Positions 37,783 to 50,400 are shown, counted from the first letter of the stretch. The stretch is 52,908 bases of DNA from Burkholderiaceae bacterium (GCA_018261755.1 JAGTRJ010000009.1:1-52908); one strand, 5' to 3'. The notes: generated from the letters alone by a model not told the origin. Translations and numbers: made by a program.

Positions 37783-37828
37783 CGCCGCAGCCATGCCGCT
37801 ATCGGGCATCGCTGCGGCGCCTGTTTTT
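37783..37828 (+). terminator. Intrinsic terminator after bamB
   Basis: CGCCGCAGC (37783-37791) pairs with GCTGCGGCG (37811-37819); after one mismatch the stem continues ATGCC/GGCAT. TTTTT follows at 37824-37828. It separates bamB from der. Confidence 0.78.
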
Positions 37829-37856
37829 CCGGCTGCGATAAAAACTTGAATCCGGT

Positions 37857-37935
37857 GGGGTATGCGCAGAAAACATGCCTTTGCGCCGGATATTCCGGGG
37901 TGGTTTGAAAATACACCATGGAGTATATTTTTGGC
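37857..37935 (-). repeat. Dispersed intergenic element, copy F (short form)
   Basis: On the minus strand: GGCCAAAAATATACTCCATGG, TGTATTTTC, the interior CCGGAATATCCGG (a small stem) with GGCATGTTTTC, and the end GCATACCCC (37857 side). It lies between the bamB terminator and der. Confidence 0.78.
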
Positions 37936-38023
37936 CTGAAATGGCTGGAACATGCCTTCAAAAGAGGCGTTACACTGACCTGCGGCCGTACGCCGTCCGG
38001 TCCTTGAATCTGGAATTTGACTG

Positions 38024-39370
38024 ATGAAACCTGTTATCGCTCTGGTTGGCCGTCCGAATGTGGGCAAGTCAACGCTGTTCAACCGGCTGACGCGCTCGCG
38101 TGATGCGCTGGTGGCCGATTTGCCGGGGCTGACCCGCGACCGCCATTACGGCGAAGGGCGGATCGGCAAGCGGCCGTTCCTGGTGATCGACACCGGCGGT
38201 TTCGAACCGGTGGCGAAGGAAGGTATCATGCACCAGATGGCGCTGCAGACCAAGCAGGCGGTGGCCGAGGCCGACGTGGTGGTATTCATCGTCGACGGCC
38301 GCCAGGGGATGACGCCGCACGACAAGACCATCACCGAATTCCTGCGCAAGTCCGGCCGTCCGGTGATGCTGGTGGTGAACAAGACCGAGGGGATGAAATA
38401 TTCGGCGGTCGCGGCCGATTTTTACGAGCTGGGCCTGGGCGATCCGCGCGTGATCTCGTCCGCGCACGGCGACGGCGTGCACGACATGGTGGACGAGGCG
38501 CTTGATCTGGCGCTGGCGCAGACCGCGCCGGTGGAGGAAGAGCCGGCGGAAGCGGTCGATCGCGGCATCAAGATCGCGATTGTCGGCCGGCCGAACGTCG
38601 GCAAATCGACGCTGGTGAATGCGCTCTTGGGCGAAGAGCGCGTGATTGCGTTCGACATGCCGGGCACGACGCGCGATTCGATCGAGATCCCGTTCGAGCG
38701 CGACGGCCGCCAGTACACGCTGATCGACACCGCCGGCATCCGGCGCCGCGGCAAGGTGTTCGAGGCGATCGAAAAGTTTTCGGTGGTCAAGACGCTGCAA
38801 TCGATTTCGGAGGCAAACGTCGTGATTCTGCTGCTCGATGCGCAGCAGGACATCGCCGAGCAGGATGCGCACATCGCCGGTTTCGTGCTGGAATCCGGCC
38901 GCGCGCTGGTGGTCGGTGTGAACAAGTGGGATGGCTTGCCGGCCGATCGGCGCGATTTCATCAAGGCCGAGGTGGAACGCAAGCTGCATTTCCTGTCGTT
39001 CGCCAAATTCCATTTCATTTCGGCGCTGAAAACCTCCGGTATCGGGCCGCTGATGAAATCGGTCAACGCCGCCTATGCCGCCGCGACCGCGAAGCTGACC
39101 ACGCCCAAGCTCACGCGCGCGCTGCAGGAAGCAGTCGAACACCAGCAACCGCCGCGCAAGGGCGCGGTGCGGCCGAAACTGCGCTATGCGCACCAGGGCG
39201 GGCAGAACCCGCCGATCATCGTCATCCACGGCAATGCGCTCGAAGCGGTCAGCGATGTGTACAAGCGCTACCTTGAAAAGCATTTCCGCGAGACTTTCTC
39301 GCTCACGGGCACGCCATTGCGAATCGAATTGCGCACCGGCAAAAACCCGTTTGCAACTTCGTCAACATGA
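38024..39370 (+). CDS. der: Ribosome-assembly GTPase Der (EngA)
   Basis: Essential GTPase for 50S subunit maturation. The 448 residues have two G domains in tandem, each with GRPNVGKST (about 9-17 and 187-195) and DTAG/DTGG switch motifs, an NKxEG/NKWDG specificity motif in each, and a C-terminal KH-like domain. Length is standard. Its own promoter is not obvious in the 263-base gap upstream, which holds a terminator and element copy F. Confidence 0.97.
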   Translation: MKPVIALVGRPNVGKSTLFNRLTRSRDALVADLPGLTRDRHYGEGRIGKRPFLVIDTGGFEPVAKEGIMHQMALQTKQAVAEADVVVFIVDGRQGMTPHDKTITEFLRKSGRPVMLVVNKTEGMKYSAVAADFYELGLGDPRVISSAHGDGVHDMVDEALDLALAQTAPVEEEPAEAVDRGIKIAIVGRPNVGKSTLVNALLGEERVIAFDMPGTTRDSIEIPFERDGRQYTLIDTAGIRRRGKVFEAIEKFSVVKTLQSISEANVVILLLDAQQDIAEQDAHIAGFVLESGRALVVGVNKWDGLPADRRDFIKAEVERKLHFLSFAKFHFISALKTSGIGPLMKSVNAAYAAATAKLTTPKLTRALQEAVEHQQPPRKGAVRPKLRYAHQGGQNPPIIVIHGNALEAVSDVYKRYLEKHFRETFSLTGTPLRIELRTGKNPFATSST

Positions 39371-39415
39371 ATGTGTAAAGATTTGTAGTTGGTCAATACG
39401 CGCCGTCCGGATTTG

Positions 39416-39423
39416 TATAGAAT
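39416..39423 (+). promoter_or_regulatory. Candidate -10 region of hfq with GC-rich discriminator
   Basis: TATAGAAT (39416-39423) followed by GGGCGG lies about 105 bases ahead of the hfq ATG. TTGGTC (39389-39394) is the nearest -35-like box but at 21-23 bases is too far to be ideal. Confidence 0.4.
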
Positions 39424-39527
39424 GGGCGGCATAGTGGCGCTAACAGGAACGTTTACGACACTTGAAAAACTGTCCGCAGTCTCCACCTATCAACAACACA
39501 ATATCAATAACAACAACTGGAGCCGTC

Positions 39528-39767
39528 ATGAGCAATAACAAAGGGCAAATCCTGCAAGACCCGTTCCTGAACATCCTGCGCAAGGAACATGTTCCGGTTT
39601 CGATCTATCTCGTCAACGGCATCAAGCTGCAAGGTCAGATCGAATCCTTCGACCAATACGTCGTGCTGCTGCGCAACACCGTCACCCAAATGGTATACAA
39701 ACACGCGATTTCGACCGTCGTGCCGGCGCGCGCCATCACCCTTCCGACTACCGAGCCAAGCGCCTGA
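39528..39767 (+). CDS. hfq: RNA chaperone Hfq
   Basis: Hexameric Sm-like protein that pairs small RNAs with messages. From the ATG at 39528 (GGAG five bases upstream) it has 79 residues: Sm1 from [24 protein letters not shown] and Sm2 with [13 protein letters not shown], including the signature YKHA. The C-terminal tail is short. An open frame extends upstream but gives no Hfq-like sequence. It is followed by hflX after 43 bases. Confidence 0.97.
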   Translation: MSNNKGQILQDPFLNILRKEHVPVSIYLVNGIKLQGQIESFDQYVVLLRNTVTQMVYKHAISTVVPARAITLPTTEPSA

Positions 39768-39810
39768 TGACTGATTGCACAGCGACCATCGCGACGATGG
39801 GAGCCTGCTG

Positions 39811-40959
39811 ATGCGTGCGGTTCTCGTCGGGGTCGATTTCGGCAAGGGCGACTTTGCCGCCAGTCTGAGCGAGCTGTCACTGCTGACGGAATCCGCCGGC
39901 GCCCAGCCGGTGGCCACCATCACCGGCAAGCGCGCCAGTCCGGATGCGGCGTATTTCACCGGCACCGGCAAGGTGGACGAGATTGCGCAGGCAATCGCGG
40001 AACATCGCGCCGACATGGTGATCTTCAACCATGCGCTCTCGCCTGCGCAGCAGCGCAACCTTGAGCGGCGGCTGAACGTCAACATCGTCGATCGCACCAG
40101 CCTGATTCTGGATATCTTCGCGCAGCGGGCGCAAAGCCACGAGGGCAAGGTGCAGGTCGAACTGGCGCAGTTGCAGCATCTGGCGACGCGACTGGTGCGA
40201 GGCTGGACCCACCTTGACCGCGAAAAGGGTGGCATCGGTTTGCGCGGTCCGGGTGAAACGCAACTTGAAACCGACCGCCGGTTGCTTGGCGATCGGGTCA
40301 AGGTGCTGCGCCAGCGGCTGGAAAAACTGCAGCGCCAGCGTGAAACGCGGCGCAAGTCGCGTGGTCGCGGTCATGCATTTTCAATCTCGCTGGTCGGCTA
40401 TACCAATGCCGGCAAATCGACGCTGTTCAACGCGCTGACGAAAGCAGGCACCTACGTTGCCGACCAGTTGTTCGCGACGCTGGACACGACTTCGCGTCGT
40501 GTATATCTGGAAGAAGCGGGCAATGTCGTCATCTCCGATACGGTCGGTTTCGTGCGCGAGTTGCCGCACCAACTGGTGGCTGCTTTCCGCGCCACGCTCG
40601 AAGAAACCATCCACGCCGATTTGCTGCTGCATGTGGTCGATGCGGCCAGCCCGGCGCGCATGGAACAGATCGAGCAGGTGAACCATGTGTTGCGCGAAAT
40701 CGGTGCCGAAAACATTCCGCAGTTGCTCGTCTGGAACAAGATCGACTCGGTTGGCCTTGAACCGGTTCTGGAGCGTGACGAATATGATAAAATCGTTCGC
40801 GTTTTTGTCAGCGCCCGGACAGGTTCCGGTTTGGGTCTGTTGCGTCAGGCGATGGTCGAATTCGCGGCCAGTCACGCGGAGCGTGCAGGCAGTGCAGAAG
40901 CAGAATTTCCGGAAGACGATGTGCGTGATCTGCCGGAAAGCCTGATATCCAACCGATGA
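39811..40959 (+). CDS. hflX: Ribosome-associated GTPase HflX
   Basis: GTPase that splits stalled ribosomes, notably after heat stress. From the ATG at 39811 (GGGAG seven bases upstream) it has 382 residues: an N-terminal HflX domain with FTGTGKVDEIA and GIGLRGPGETQLETDRR, then a G domain with GYTNAGKST near 196-204, DTVGFVR and NKID. It lies between hfq and hflK, the conserved order. Confidence 0.95.
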   Translation: MRAVLVGVDFGKGDFAASLSELSLLTESAGAQPVATITGKRASPDAAYFTGTGKVDEIAQAIAEHRADMVIFNHALSPAQQRNLERRLNVNIVDRTSLILDIFAQRAQSHEGKVQVELAQLQHLATRLVRGWTHLDREKGGIGLRGPGETQLETDRRLLGDRVKVLRQRLEKLQRQRETRRKSRGRGHAFSISLVGYTNAGKSTLFNALTKAGTYVADQLFATLDTTSRRVYLEEAGNVVISDTVGFVRELPHQLVAAFRATLEETIHADLLLHVVDAASPARMEQIEQVNHVLREIGAENIPQLLVWNKIDSVGLEPVLERDEYDKIVRVFVSARTGSGLGLLRQAMVEFAASHAERAGSAEAEFPEDDVRDLPESLISNR

Positions 40960-40978
40960 TTTTGGCCAGACATCCAAA

Positions 40979-42256
40979 ATGCTCCTTTCTTCTATAACGA
41001 AAAAATTTGGCGTCAAGTTTTCCGACCTGTGGGGGCGTGGCTCCGACAGTGAGGAAGAACAGAAAAGCTACCGCGACAGCAAACCACCGGATCTCGACAA
41101 GCTCTGGCGCCGTTTCAAGGAGCGCCTGAACAAGCTGTTTGGCCGCGGCGGTGGTGAAGGCGGCGATGGCGGTGGCGATTCATCCACCGCGGGCATAGGC
41201 GTGGCGGCCGTGTTGCTGTTCCTGATCGTCGGCTCGGTCTGGCTGGTCAGCGGCACTTTCATCGTGCAGGAAGGTCAGGTCGGCGTGGTGATGACCTTCG
41301 GCAAGCATACCGAAACCAAGATTCCCGGCATCAGTTGGCGCTGGCCGTATCCGATCCAGTCGCATGAAATCGTGAACGTGTCGCAGGTGCGCACGGTCGA
41401 GGTCGGTTATCGCTCGTCGGTCAAGGACAAGCAGCCGAAAGAGGCGCTGATGCTGACCAATGACGAAAACATCATCGACATCCAGTTCGCGGTGCAGTAC
41501 CGGTTGAAGAATGCGTCCGACTGGGTATTTAACAACCGCAACCAGGAAGACATGGTGCGGCAGGTGGCCGAAACCGCGATCCGCGAAGTGGTCGGCAAGA
41601 GCAAGATGGATTTCGTGCTGTATGAAGGTCGTGACAAGATCGCGGCCGACGTCAACAAGTTGATGCAAAACGTATTCGATCAATATCGTTCCGGCGTGCA
41701 GATCACGAACGTGACCATGCAGGGCGTCCAGCCGCCGGAGCAGGTACAGGCGGCATTCGACGATGCTGTCAAGGCTGGCCAGGATCGCGAGCGCCAGAAA
41801 AACGAAGGCCAGGCGTATGCGAACGACGTGATTCCGAAAGCGCGCGGCGCCGCTTCGCGCCTGACTCAGGAAGCGGAAGCATATCGTGCGCGAGTGATTG
41901 CCAACGCCGAAGGCGATGCGGCGCGTTTCAAACAGGTGCTGACCGAATACCAGAAGGCGCCGGTGGTTACGCGCGACCGGATGTATCTGGAAACGATGCA
42001 GCACATTTTCACCCGCACCACCAAGCTGATGGTTGACGCGAAAGGCGGCAACAAGCTGCTGTACCTGCCGCTGGACAAGCTGATGGCCAAGACCTCCAAC
42101 GAGGGCGAGGCAGCGAAGCCGACCGCGCCGGCTGCGCCTGCGGCTGAATCACAGTCGGCGGCACCCGCCGCCGCACCGGCGGCTTCGGCGGCAGCGCCAG
42201 CTTCGGTGCCACCGTCGCAGCGTGCGCGTGAAACGCGTGGCAGGGAGAGCCGATAA
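40979..42256 (+). CDS. hflK: HflK, subunit of the FtsH modulator complex
   Basis: SPFH/prohibitin-type membrane protein that with HflC regulates the FtsH protease. The 425 residues have a charged cytoplasmic start, a Gly-rich stretch at about 56-68, a membrane helix at about 72-92, the SPFH domain (QEGQVGVVMTFGK) and a C-terminal Ala/Pro-rich tail. The stop TAA shares one base with the hflC ATG (TAATG), so translation is coupled. Confidence 0.95.
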   Translation: MLLSSITKKFGVKFSDLWGRGSDSEEEQKSYRDSKPPDLDKLWRRFKERLNKLFGRGGGEGGDGGGDSSTAGIGVAAVLLFLIVGSVWLVSGTFIVQEGQVGVVMTFGKHTETKIPGISWRWPYPIQSHEIVNVSQVRTVEVGYRSSVKDKQPKEALMLTNDENIIDIQFAVQYRLKNASDWVFNNRNQEDMVRQVAETAIREVVGKSKMDFVLYEGRDKIAADVNKLMQNVFDQYRSGVQITNVTMQGVQPPEQVQAAFDDAVKAGQDRERQKNEGQAYANDVIPKARGAASRLTQEAEAYRARVIANAEGDAARFKQVLTEYQKAPVVTRDRMYLETMQHIFTRTTKLMVDAKGGNKLLYLPLDKLMAKTSNEGEAAKPTAPAAPAAESQSAAPAAAPAASAAAPASVPPSQRARETRGRESR

Positions 42257-43137
42257 TGAGAAGAATCTTTGCCTGGATTCTGGTGGCGCTGGTCGCCTAT
42301 CCGATGATCGCATCCACCTTCTTCATCGTCGATCAGCGGCAATACGCGATCGTGTTTGCTTTGGGCGAGGTCAAGGAAGTGGTCGAGCAGCCGGGGTTGT
42401 ATTTCAAGCTGCCAGCGCCACTGCAGAACGTGCTGTTCATGGACAAGCGCATCCTGACCACCGAATCGAACGAGCCTGACCGGATCATCACCGCCGAAAA
42501 AATGAACATTCTGGTCGATGCGTTCGTCAAATGGCGCGTGGTCGATGCAAAACAGTTTTTCGTCAGCTTCAGCGGCGAGGAACAGCGCGCGCAGGATCGG
42601 ATGCAGCAAATCTTGAAGGCGGCGTTAAACGATGAAATCACCAAGCGCACCGTGGGTGAAGTGATCGCCGGCGACCGTACGAAGCTGATGGCGGGCATCA
42701 TCAAGAAAATGGGCGAGGAAACCGCGCATATCGGCATTGAAATCATTGACGTGCGCCTGAAGCGGGTCGATTACGTCGAGCAGATCAACACCTCGGTTTA
42801 CGAGCGGATGCGCGCCGAGCGTACTCGGGTCGCGAACGAGCAGCGTTCGACCGGTGCGGCCGAGTCGGAGAAAATCCGCGCCGATGCCGACAAGCAGCGC
42901 ACGATCATCCTGGCGGAAGCATTCCGCGATGCGGAAAAAATCCGCGGTGAAGGCGACGCCAAAGCCTCGCGCCTGTATGCGCAGGTGTTCGGGCAGAACC
43001 CGGAGTTTTACAGGTTCTACCGCAGCCTGGAAGCATACCGTGCGAGCTTCAACAACAAGAGCGACGTGATGGTGGTTGATCCATCGTCTGAATTTTTCAA
43101 GTACATGAAAAGTTCGAGGGGCGGAGGGGGCAAGTAA
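42256..43137 (+). CDS. hflC: HflC, subunit of the FtsH modulator complex
   Basis: Partner of HflK. The 293 residues have an N-terminal membrane helix (FAWILVALVAYPMIASTFFIV), an SPFH domain with VDQRQYAIVFALGE and a long coiled-coil region with ERMRAERTRVANEQRS. It overlaps hflK by one base. A hairpin follows before hisZ. Confidence 0.95.
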   Translation: MRRIFAWILVALVAYPMIASTFFIVDQRQYAIVFALGEVKEVVEQPGLYFKLPAPLQNVLFMDKRILTTESNEPDRIITAEKMNILVDAFVKWRVVDAKQFFVSFSGEEQRAQDRMQQILKAALNDEITKRTVGEVIAGDRTKLMAGIIKKMGEETAHIGIEIIDVRLKRVDYVEQINTSVYERMRAERTRVANEQRSTGAAESEKIRADADKQRTIILAEAFRDAEKIRGEGDAKASRLYAQVFGQNPEFYRFYRSLEAYRASFNNKSDVMVVDPSSEFFKYMKSSRGGGGK

Positions 43138-43174
43138 ATCCTGCGTCATCCGGACTGGCCGGACGCGGACACCA

Positions 43175-43206
43175 AGGCCTGAGCGCATGCTGATGCACTC
43201 AGGCCT
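43175..43206 (+). terminator. Long inverted repeat between hflC and hisZ
   Basis: AGGCCTGAGCGCAT (43175-43188) and ATGCACTCAGGCCT (43193-43206) form a 14-bp stem with one mismatch and a four-base loop. Only GAAGTTT follows, not a clean T-run, so it may be a weak terminator, a message-stabilising hairpin or a processing site. Confidence 0.5.
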
Positions 43207-43254
43207 GAAGTTTGTCGGCGCCGGCGTTTTTCATTGAATTAATATTTTCTGCAA

Positions 43255-45730
<2,476 letters not shown>

Positions 45731-45743
45731 GCCCAAGCGAACA

Positions 45744-45770
45744 CCGGGCGAGCGCGCCTCGCCCGGGTTT
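45744..45770 (+). terminator. Intrinsic terminator after purA
   Basis: CCGGGCGAG (45744-45752) and CTCGCCCGG (45758-45766) form a 9-bp GC-rich stem with a five-base loop, followed by GTTTGT, a short T-run. Confidence 0.6.
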
Positions 45771-45811
45771 GTCTCACCTGCTCCGCGCACCGCCCTGAAC
45801 ACGACGTCATC

Positions 45812-45887
45812 CAGAATATACCCACTGGTGTATTTTTCAACTGCCGCAGAACTTCAGGCGCGGCAAAATGATTTGCTCGCATACCCC
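45812..45887 (+). repeat. Dispersed intergenic element, copy G (short form)
   Basis: AATATACCCACTGG, TGTATTTTTCAAC, the central stem TGCCGC/GCGGCA around AGAACTTCAGGC, and the end GCATACCCC at 45879-45887. First of two copies in one gap. Confidence 0.8.
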
Positions 45888-45951
45888 CTGATTTTTGCCT
45901 GTTTTTAGGCCGAATCAGAGGCGTTTCATTTCCGTTGGCCGTCAAAATAAC

Positions 45952-46059
45952 TGACTCAGAAGACATTTTGGGTCATTGGGGTCAAAAATATACTCCACTC
46001 AGTATTTAAAAAAAGCCAGCAAATATGTGGCCCGGCACCATATTATTGCTATATACCCC
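45952..46059 (+). repeat. Dispersed intergenic element, copy H (long form)
   Basis: 5' hairpin arms TGACTC/GGGTCA (one G-T pair), GGTCAAAAATATACTCC, CAGTATTT, central GCCAGCAAATATGTGGC, end TATATACCCC. It matches copies A and C over the full length. Second copy in this gap, same orientation as G. Confidence 0.85.
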
Positions 46060-46192
46060 CCATATTATTCTGTTTCGAATTTGACGATTGAAACAATATT
46101 CGGGTAAGCCAGCGGCAAGCTGCGCTCATGACAGACGTTGCTGGGCGAAGGTTGACCCTGGTGGCTGGCGCTTTGTTCGTGTTTGGAGCAAC

Positions 46193-46238
46193 AAAAAAAG
46201 GACGGCGGCCGCCGCTGTGACGAACCGTCCGTCCTTTT
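46193..46238 (-). terminator. Intrinsic terminator of the tail-collar gene
   Basis: Read leftward, AAAAGGACGG (46229-46238) pairs with CCGTCCTTTT (46196-46205) and a further TTT follows; the loop contains a self-complementary CGGCGGCCGCCG. It begins 12 bases beyond the gene's stop codon. Confidence 0.75.
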
Positions 46239-46249
46239 GCGCTGGGCGC

Positions 46250-47098
46250 TTAGTCAAACGACGGGTAGAGGCCGCTCCAGGCGATGCAGTAGGTCAGGCC
46301 AAGCTGCGGTGGCAGCGTAGGCGTGGCTGCTGCTGCGTTTGCGCCGGTATTCGGGTTGACGGTGACCGAGCCGCCGTTCACTGCTTGAATCGTGATCGTT
46401 TGCGCTGGCGTGGTTGGCCTGAGGTTGGTGGCGTCGACACTGGCTGAGATGCCGTTCAGTGTTGCTGTCGTTCCGCTGCCGGGTTGGGTTTTGGTATATG
46501 GCCCCGAGCCTGAGCCGGAGCGTCCTGCCAGCCAGTAACCGTTATTGTTGACCGGGGTGCTGACTTCGCCGCCGGCACTAAGCGCTGCCGTTGTGACTGC
46601 TGCATTCATTTGCAGGCCGGAACCTGTCTGAGCCGGGATGGTGGCTTGCACGTTGCCGGTGGTGGCGGTAAAGGTGGCAGGGTGCACGTGCGCCGGAACG
46701 CCCGATTGCGCTGCCGTCAGCGTCACGCCTTCCGCGCCGCGCAGTTGGCCCAATGCGACTGCGGACGTCGGCGCTGCGCCAGAGATGGATGTGGCTGGGC
46801 CAGTGCCGACCGGCACGCGGCCGTTCAGGTTTGGCAGCATGAAATTGGTGCTGCCGTTGCCACCAAAGGTCGCGCCGATCAGGGAAAAAAGGGCACTGTA
46901 TTGCTGGATTGTCAGGGTGCGTCCGTCGGCTGGAAAAAATCCGCTCGGGCATCCCCGTACATAGGAAACGATGCAGATGCTGCCCAGAAGTTGGGTGCCA
47001 TCGCCGGCGCAGGCGAAAGCTTGCGGTGCGGCGGCGATGGTGCTACAGGCGAGGGCGAGGGCGAGGGCGTGGCGAGCGGGTTTTTGCATGAATTTCAT
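46250..47098 (-). CDS. Secreted phage-tail-collar-domain protein
   Basis: Encodes 282 residues with a Sec signal peptide (KPARHALALALACSTIAAAPQAFA, cut near AFA-CA) and a tail-collar domain: CPSGFFPADGRTL, FSLIGATFGGNGSTNFMLPNL and NGRVPVGTG. The rest is Ala/Gly/Thr-rich with AHVHPATF, and ends LGLTYCIAWSGLYPSFD, a common tail-collar ending. Bacterial non-phage members (microcystin-dependent-protein type) are of unknown function; no phage genes are near. GGAG lies five bases ahead of the ATG. It is divergent from the giant surface protein. Confidence 0.85.
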   Translation of the reverse strand: MKFMQKPARHALALALACSTIAAAPQAFACAGDGTQLLGSICIVSYVRGCPSGFFPADGRTLTIQQYSALFSLIGATFGGNGSTNFMLPNLNGRVPVGTGPATSISGAAPTSAVALGQLRGAEGVTLTAAQSGVPAHVHPATFTATTGNVQATIPAQTGSGLQMNAAVTTAALSAGGEVSTPVNNNGYWLAGRSGSGSGPYTKTQPGSGTTATLNGISASVDATNLRPTTPAQTITIQAVNGGSVTVNPNTGANAAAATPTLPPQLGLTYCIAWSGLYPSFD

Positions 47099-47434
47099 GG
47101 GGGCTCCAATGAGAGGGTGGGTGTTATTAATTGAAAAATAGAAATGTCAAATTTCTGTCACTTTCAGGTAATAAACGATATGGCATAAAAACAGGAATGA
47201 ATACAAAAAACAATGATTAGCTCTCTTTTTAGGCCATTAACGCAATTTATCTGAAACTGAATTGCAAGTAAATAAACAAGTTTCATTTGTGCAATATGCA
47301 TGAAAATGGCAATATAATTCAGTGAAAAATGGGTTATTTTGCATTTTTAGCGATGCATTGGTGGTATTCATATCCGCAGTTTTTTTATCGATGCACTGTC
47401 TTCCCGCTAACAAAACCGCACATGAGGTTGCGAC
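47099..47434. other. AT-rich divergent intergenic region with promoter candidate
   Basis: This 336-base gap is visibly richer in A and T than the rest of the window and holds no gene. It carries an exact TATAAT (47313-47318) on the plus strand, about 115 bases ahead of the giant gene, with TGCAAT 17 bases or TTGTGC 20 bases upstream as weak -35 candidates. Such a long AT-rich leader would suit control by nucleoid proteins, which is inference. Confidence 0.5.
47313..47318 (+). promoter_or_regulatory. Consensus -10 box TATAAT
   Basis: An exact TATAAT in the AT-rich leader of the DUF4347 gene. The start of transcription would be near 47325, giving an untranslated leader of about 110 bases. The -35 is weak. 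Confidence 0.4.
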
Positions 47435-50400
47435 ATGACAACAAGTACGTTCCAGGAAGTTTCCTCCCTCCCTGATTTGCTGCAAACCGTGGACAGCATC
47501 GTTGGCACGGCTGCTTTGGCATCGGCCGTGAGCCGGGAAGTGGTGTTCATCGAATCCGGAGTGGCCGATCTTGCCACGCTGACCAAAAGCATCGGTTCAG
47601 GCATCGAGATCGTGATGCTCGACGGCGACAGCGACGGCCTGGCGCAGATGGCGGCATGGGCGCAGACGCATTCCGGCTACGACGCCATTCACCTGATCAG
47701 CCACGGCAGTACAGGCAGCGTCGATCTCGGCGCAGCCACATTGACTGTCGCCAACCTGAACGAACACGCGGGAGAACTGGCCGCGATTGGTGCGGCGCTG
47801 AAAACGGGCGGCGATCTGCTGCTGTACGGCTGCGACGTCGCTCAAGGCAGCACAGGGCTGGAACTGATCGGCAAACTGTCGCAGGCCACCGGCGCGGATG
47901 TGGCGGCATCGACCAACGTCACCGGCCAGAATGGCGACTGGGTACTGGAAGTAGCTACTGGCGCCATTCAGGCGAACACCTTGGCCGTGCTGAATTATGC
48001 CGGCAATTTGCTCGGAGGAACTGTCAGCTTTACGGTGTTGAACGGCAACTTTACTAGTTATCCGTCGATCATCGATGGCAGTTCCACTGCTGACTATGAT
48101 AGTGCAAACGACATCGCGGGCGTCGATATCAAGTTTGAGGCAGCGAATCTGGGGCAGCACAATACGGATGGAACGGGTTCTGTCGTCAGCAACGGTGGCG
48201 GCGGCACCGGCGAAGGGCTGGCGGCGGTGAGTACTGCGGGCGATGGGAATGGCAGCCTGATCATTACCTGCGCGGGTTATACCTTTGATTTCACAGGTTT
48301 TCAGCTCAGTTCGCAGAATTGGGACAACATTGGTTGTGGCAGCTCCGATATTGTCATCACCGCTTACGATGCCAGCGATGCCGCTATGGGTGCGCCGATC
48401 ACTCTAGTCAAAGATGCAGGAGGCACTTACAGTTATATCGTTGGCGTAGGAAGCTTTGTAACGAGCAACGTCGACCTGTCCTCCGCAGGTTTTACCGGCG
48501 TCAGCAAAATCGTGATCGATGTCGATTCCCACAACCTCGCGACGAACAATTTTGCCTTCAGCAACATTACGCCTGTTGCTACCGGCGCGAAACCGGTACT
48601 GACCCTTCCCGATGCGCCCAGCTATACGGAAAATGCCTCCGCCATCCAGATCGCGCCGAATGCTTCACTGACCGATGCGGACAATGGCGGGTTAGGCAAC
48701 TGGAACGGCGGCAAGCTCGACGTGCAGATTTCCGCCAACGGCGAAGCGGTGGATCGCATCAGCATCGTTGACAGCGATGGCGATGCGACGGCAATCACAG
48801 TTAGCGGCACGGACATTTCTGCCAACGGCACTAAGATCGGCACGTTGAGTACCAGCGGTGGCGTGGTTACTGGTACGACCAAGCTGACCGTGAGCTTCAA
48901 TGCCGACGCCAACAATACGTCCGTGCAGGAAGTGATTCAGTCACTCAAGTACGACAACACGTCGGATGCGCCGGGAACGTCGGCGCGTACCGTGGCGTAT
49001 ACCCTGACCGATGAGGGAAATCAGGTGCTCAACAAGAGCAGCACGATCACCGTTTCCGCCGTCAACGACGCCCCCACCGCGACTGTCCCCGGCGCACAAT
49101 CGATTACCGAAGACGGCACGCTGACTTTCAGTTCAGCGGGTGGCAAACTGATCAGCATCAGTGACGCCGATGTGGGTGTACTAAACGACATACAAGTCAC
49201 GCTGACCGCAACCAACGGCACGGTTTCGCTGAACGGCACCGGTGGCCTGACGTTTACCACTGGCGATGGTACGGCGGATGCAACAATGACCTTTACCGGT
49301 ACGTTGGCCAATATCAATAATCACCTTAACGGCATGACGTTCACGCCGACCTTGAACTACAGCGGCGCAGCATCGGTCGTGATCTCGGTCAGCGATCAGG
49401 GCAATACCGGCAGCGGCGGCGCGCTGACCGATAGCGAAACGGTCAACATCACCGTTGGCGGCAGCAACGATGCGCCCGTGGTCACCGCCAGCGGCGGCAC
49501 GACCGCGTTCACCGAAGGCAATAATGTGACTTCGACGCCGGTCGTGATCGATAGCGGTCTGACTTTGAGCGATGCGGACAATGCCACGCTGGCTTCGGCT
49601 ACGGTCAGCATTACCGGCAATTTCCAATCCGGAGAGGACCGGCTGGCGTTCACCAATGCCGCCGGCATGGGCAACATTTCAGAGAGCTGGAATGTCGGCA
49701 CAGGCGTGCTGACGTTGACATCGGCTGGTGCAACCGCAACCGTCGCAGAGTGGCAGGCCGCGTTGCATGCGGTCACTTACACCAACAGTTCCGATACGCC
49801 GAGTACGTTAAACCGCACCATCAGCTTCACGGCTTACGATGGCGCTGATAGCAGCGCAACAGTCACCAAGACTGTCAGCGTGTCCGCAGTCAACGATACG
49901 CCGCTCATTGCCGCGAATACCGGCCTGAGCGTCATCCAGGGGGCGGCCGGAACGGTCGTCACGTCAGCCAAACTGGGCGTGAGCGATCTGGATAATGCCG
50001 CCGCGCAACGGACCTATACCGTTGGCACGGCCACAACGCATGGCACGTTGTACAAATCCGGTGTGGCACTGAGCGCGGGCAACACCTTCACCCAGGCCGA
50101 CATTGATGCCGGCAACATCACCTACACCAACGATGGCTTGAGTGCGGCGGCAGACAGCTTTGCTTTTACCGTTAGCGACGGTGCGGGCGGCAGCATCGCA
50201 TCGACCACTTTCACGATCAACGTTGCACCGCCCGGGCCGCTCGTTACGAATGTCACCAGCGCGGCAGCGAACGGGACATACAAGATCGGTGATGTCATCG
50301 CCATCACGGTCACTTTCGACAAGGCGGTCAATGTCACTGGCGCGCCCACGCTGCTGCTAGAAACCGGCACGACCGATCATGTGGCCAGCTATGCTTCTGG

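Larger units (their letters stand above)
45731..46249. other. 519-base intergenic region with two element copies
   Basis: Between convergent purA and the tail-collar gene there is no supportable gene. It holds a terminator for each gene, element copies G and H on the same strand, and an unassigned AT-rich stretch at 46060-46190. The linker between the copies contains a GGCC/GGCC-flanked segment (near 45907-45940) that I cannot explain. Confidence 0.7.

Noticed and set aside
46250-47098. Tail-collar gene as evidence of a prophage
   Set aside because: The protein has a Sec signal peptide and no other phage gene, integrase or attachment site is nearby.
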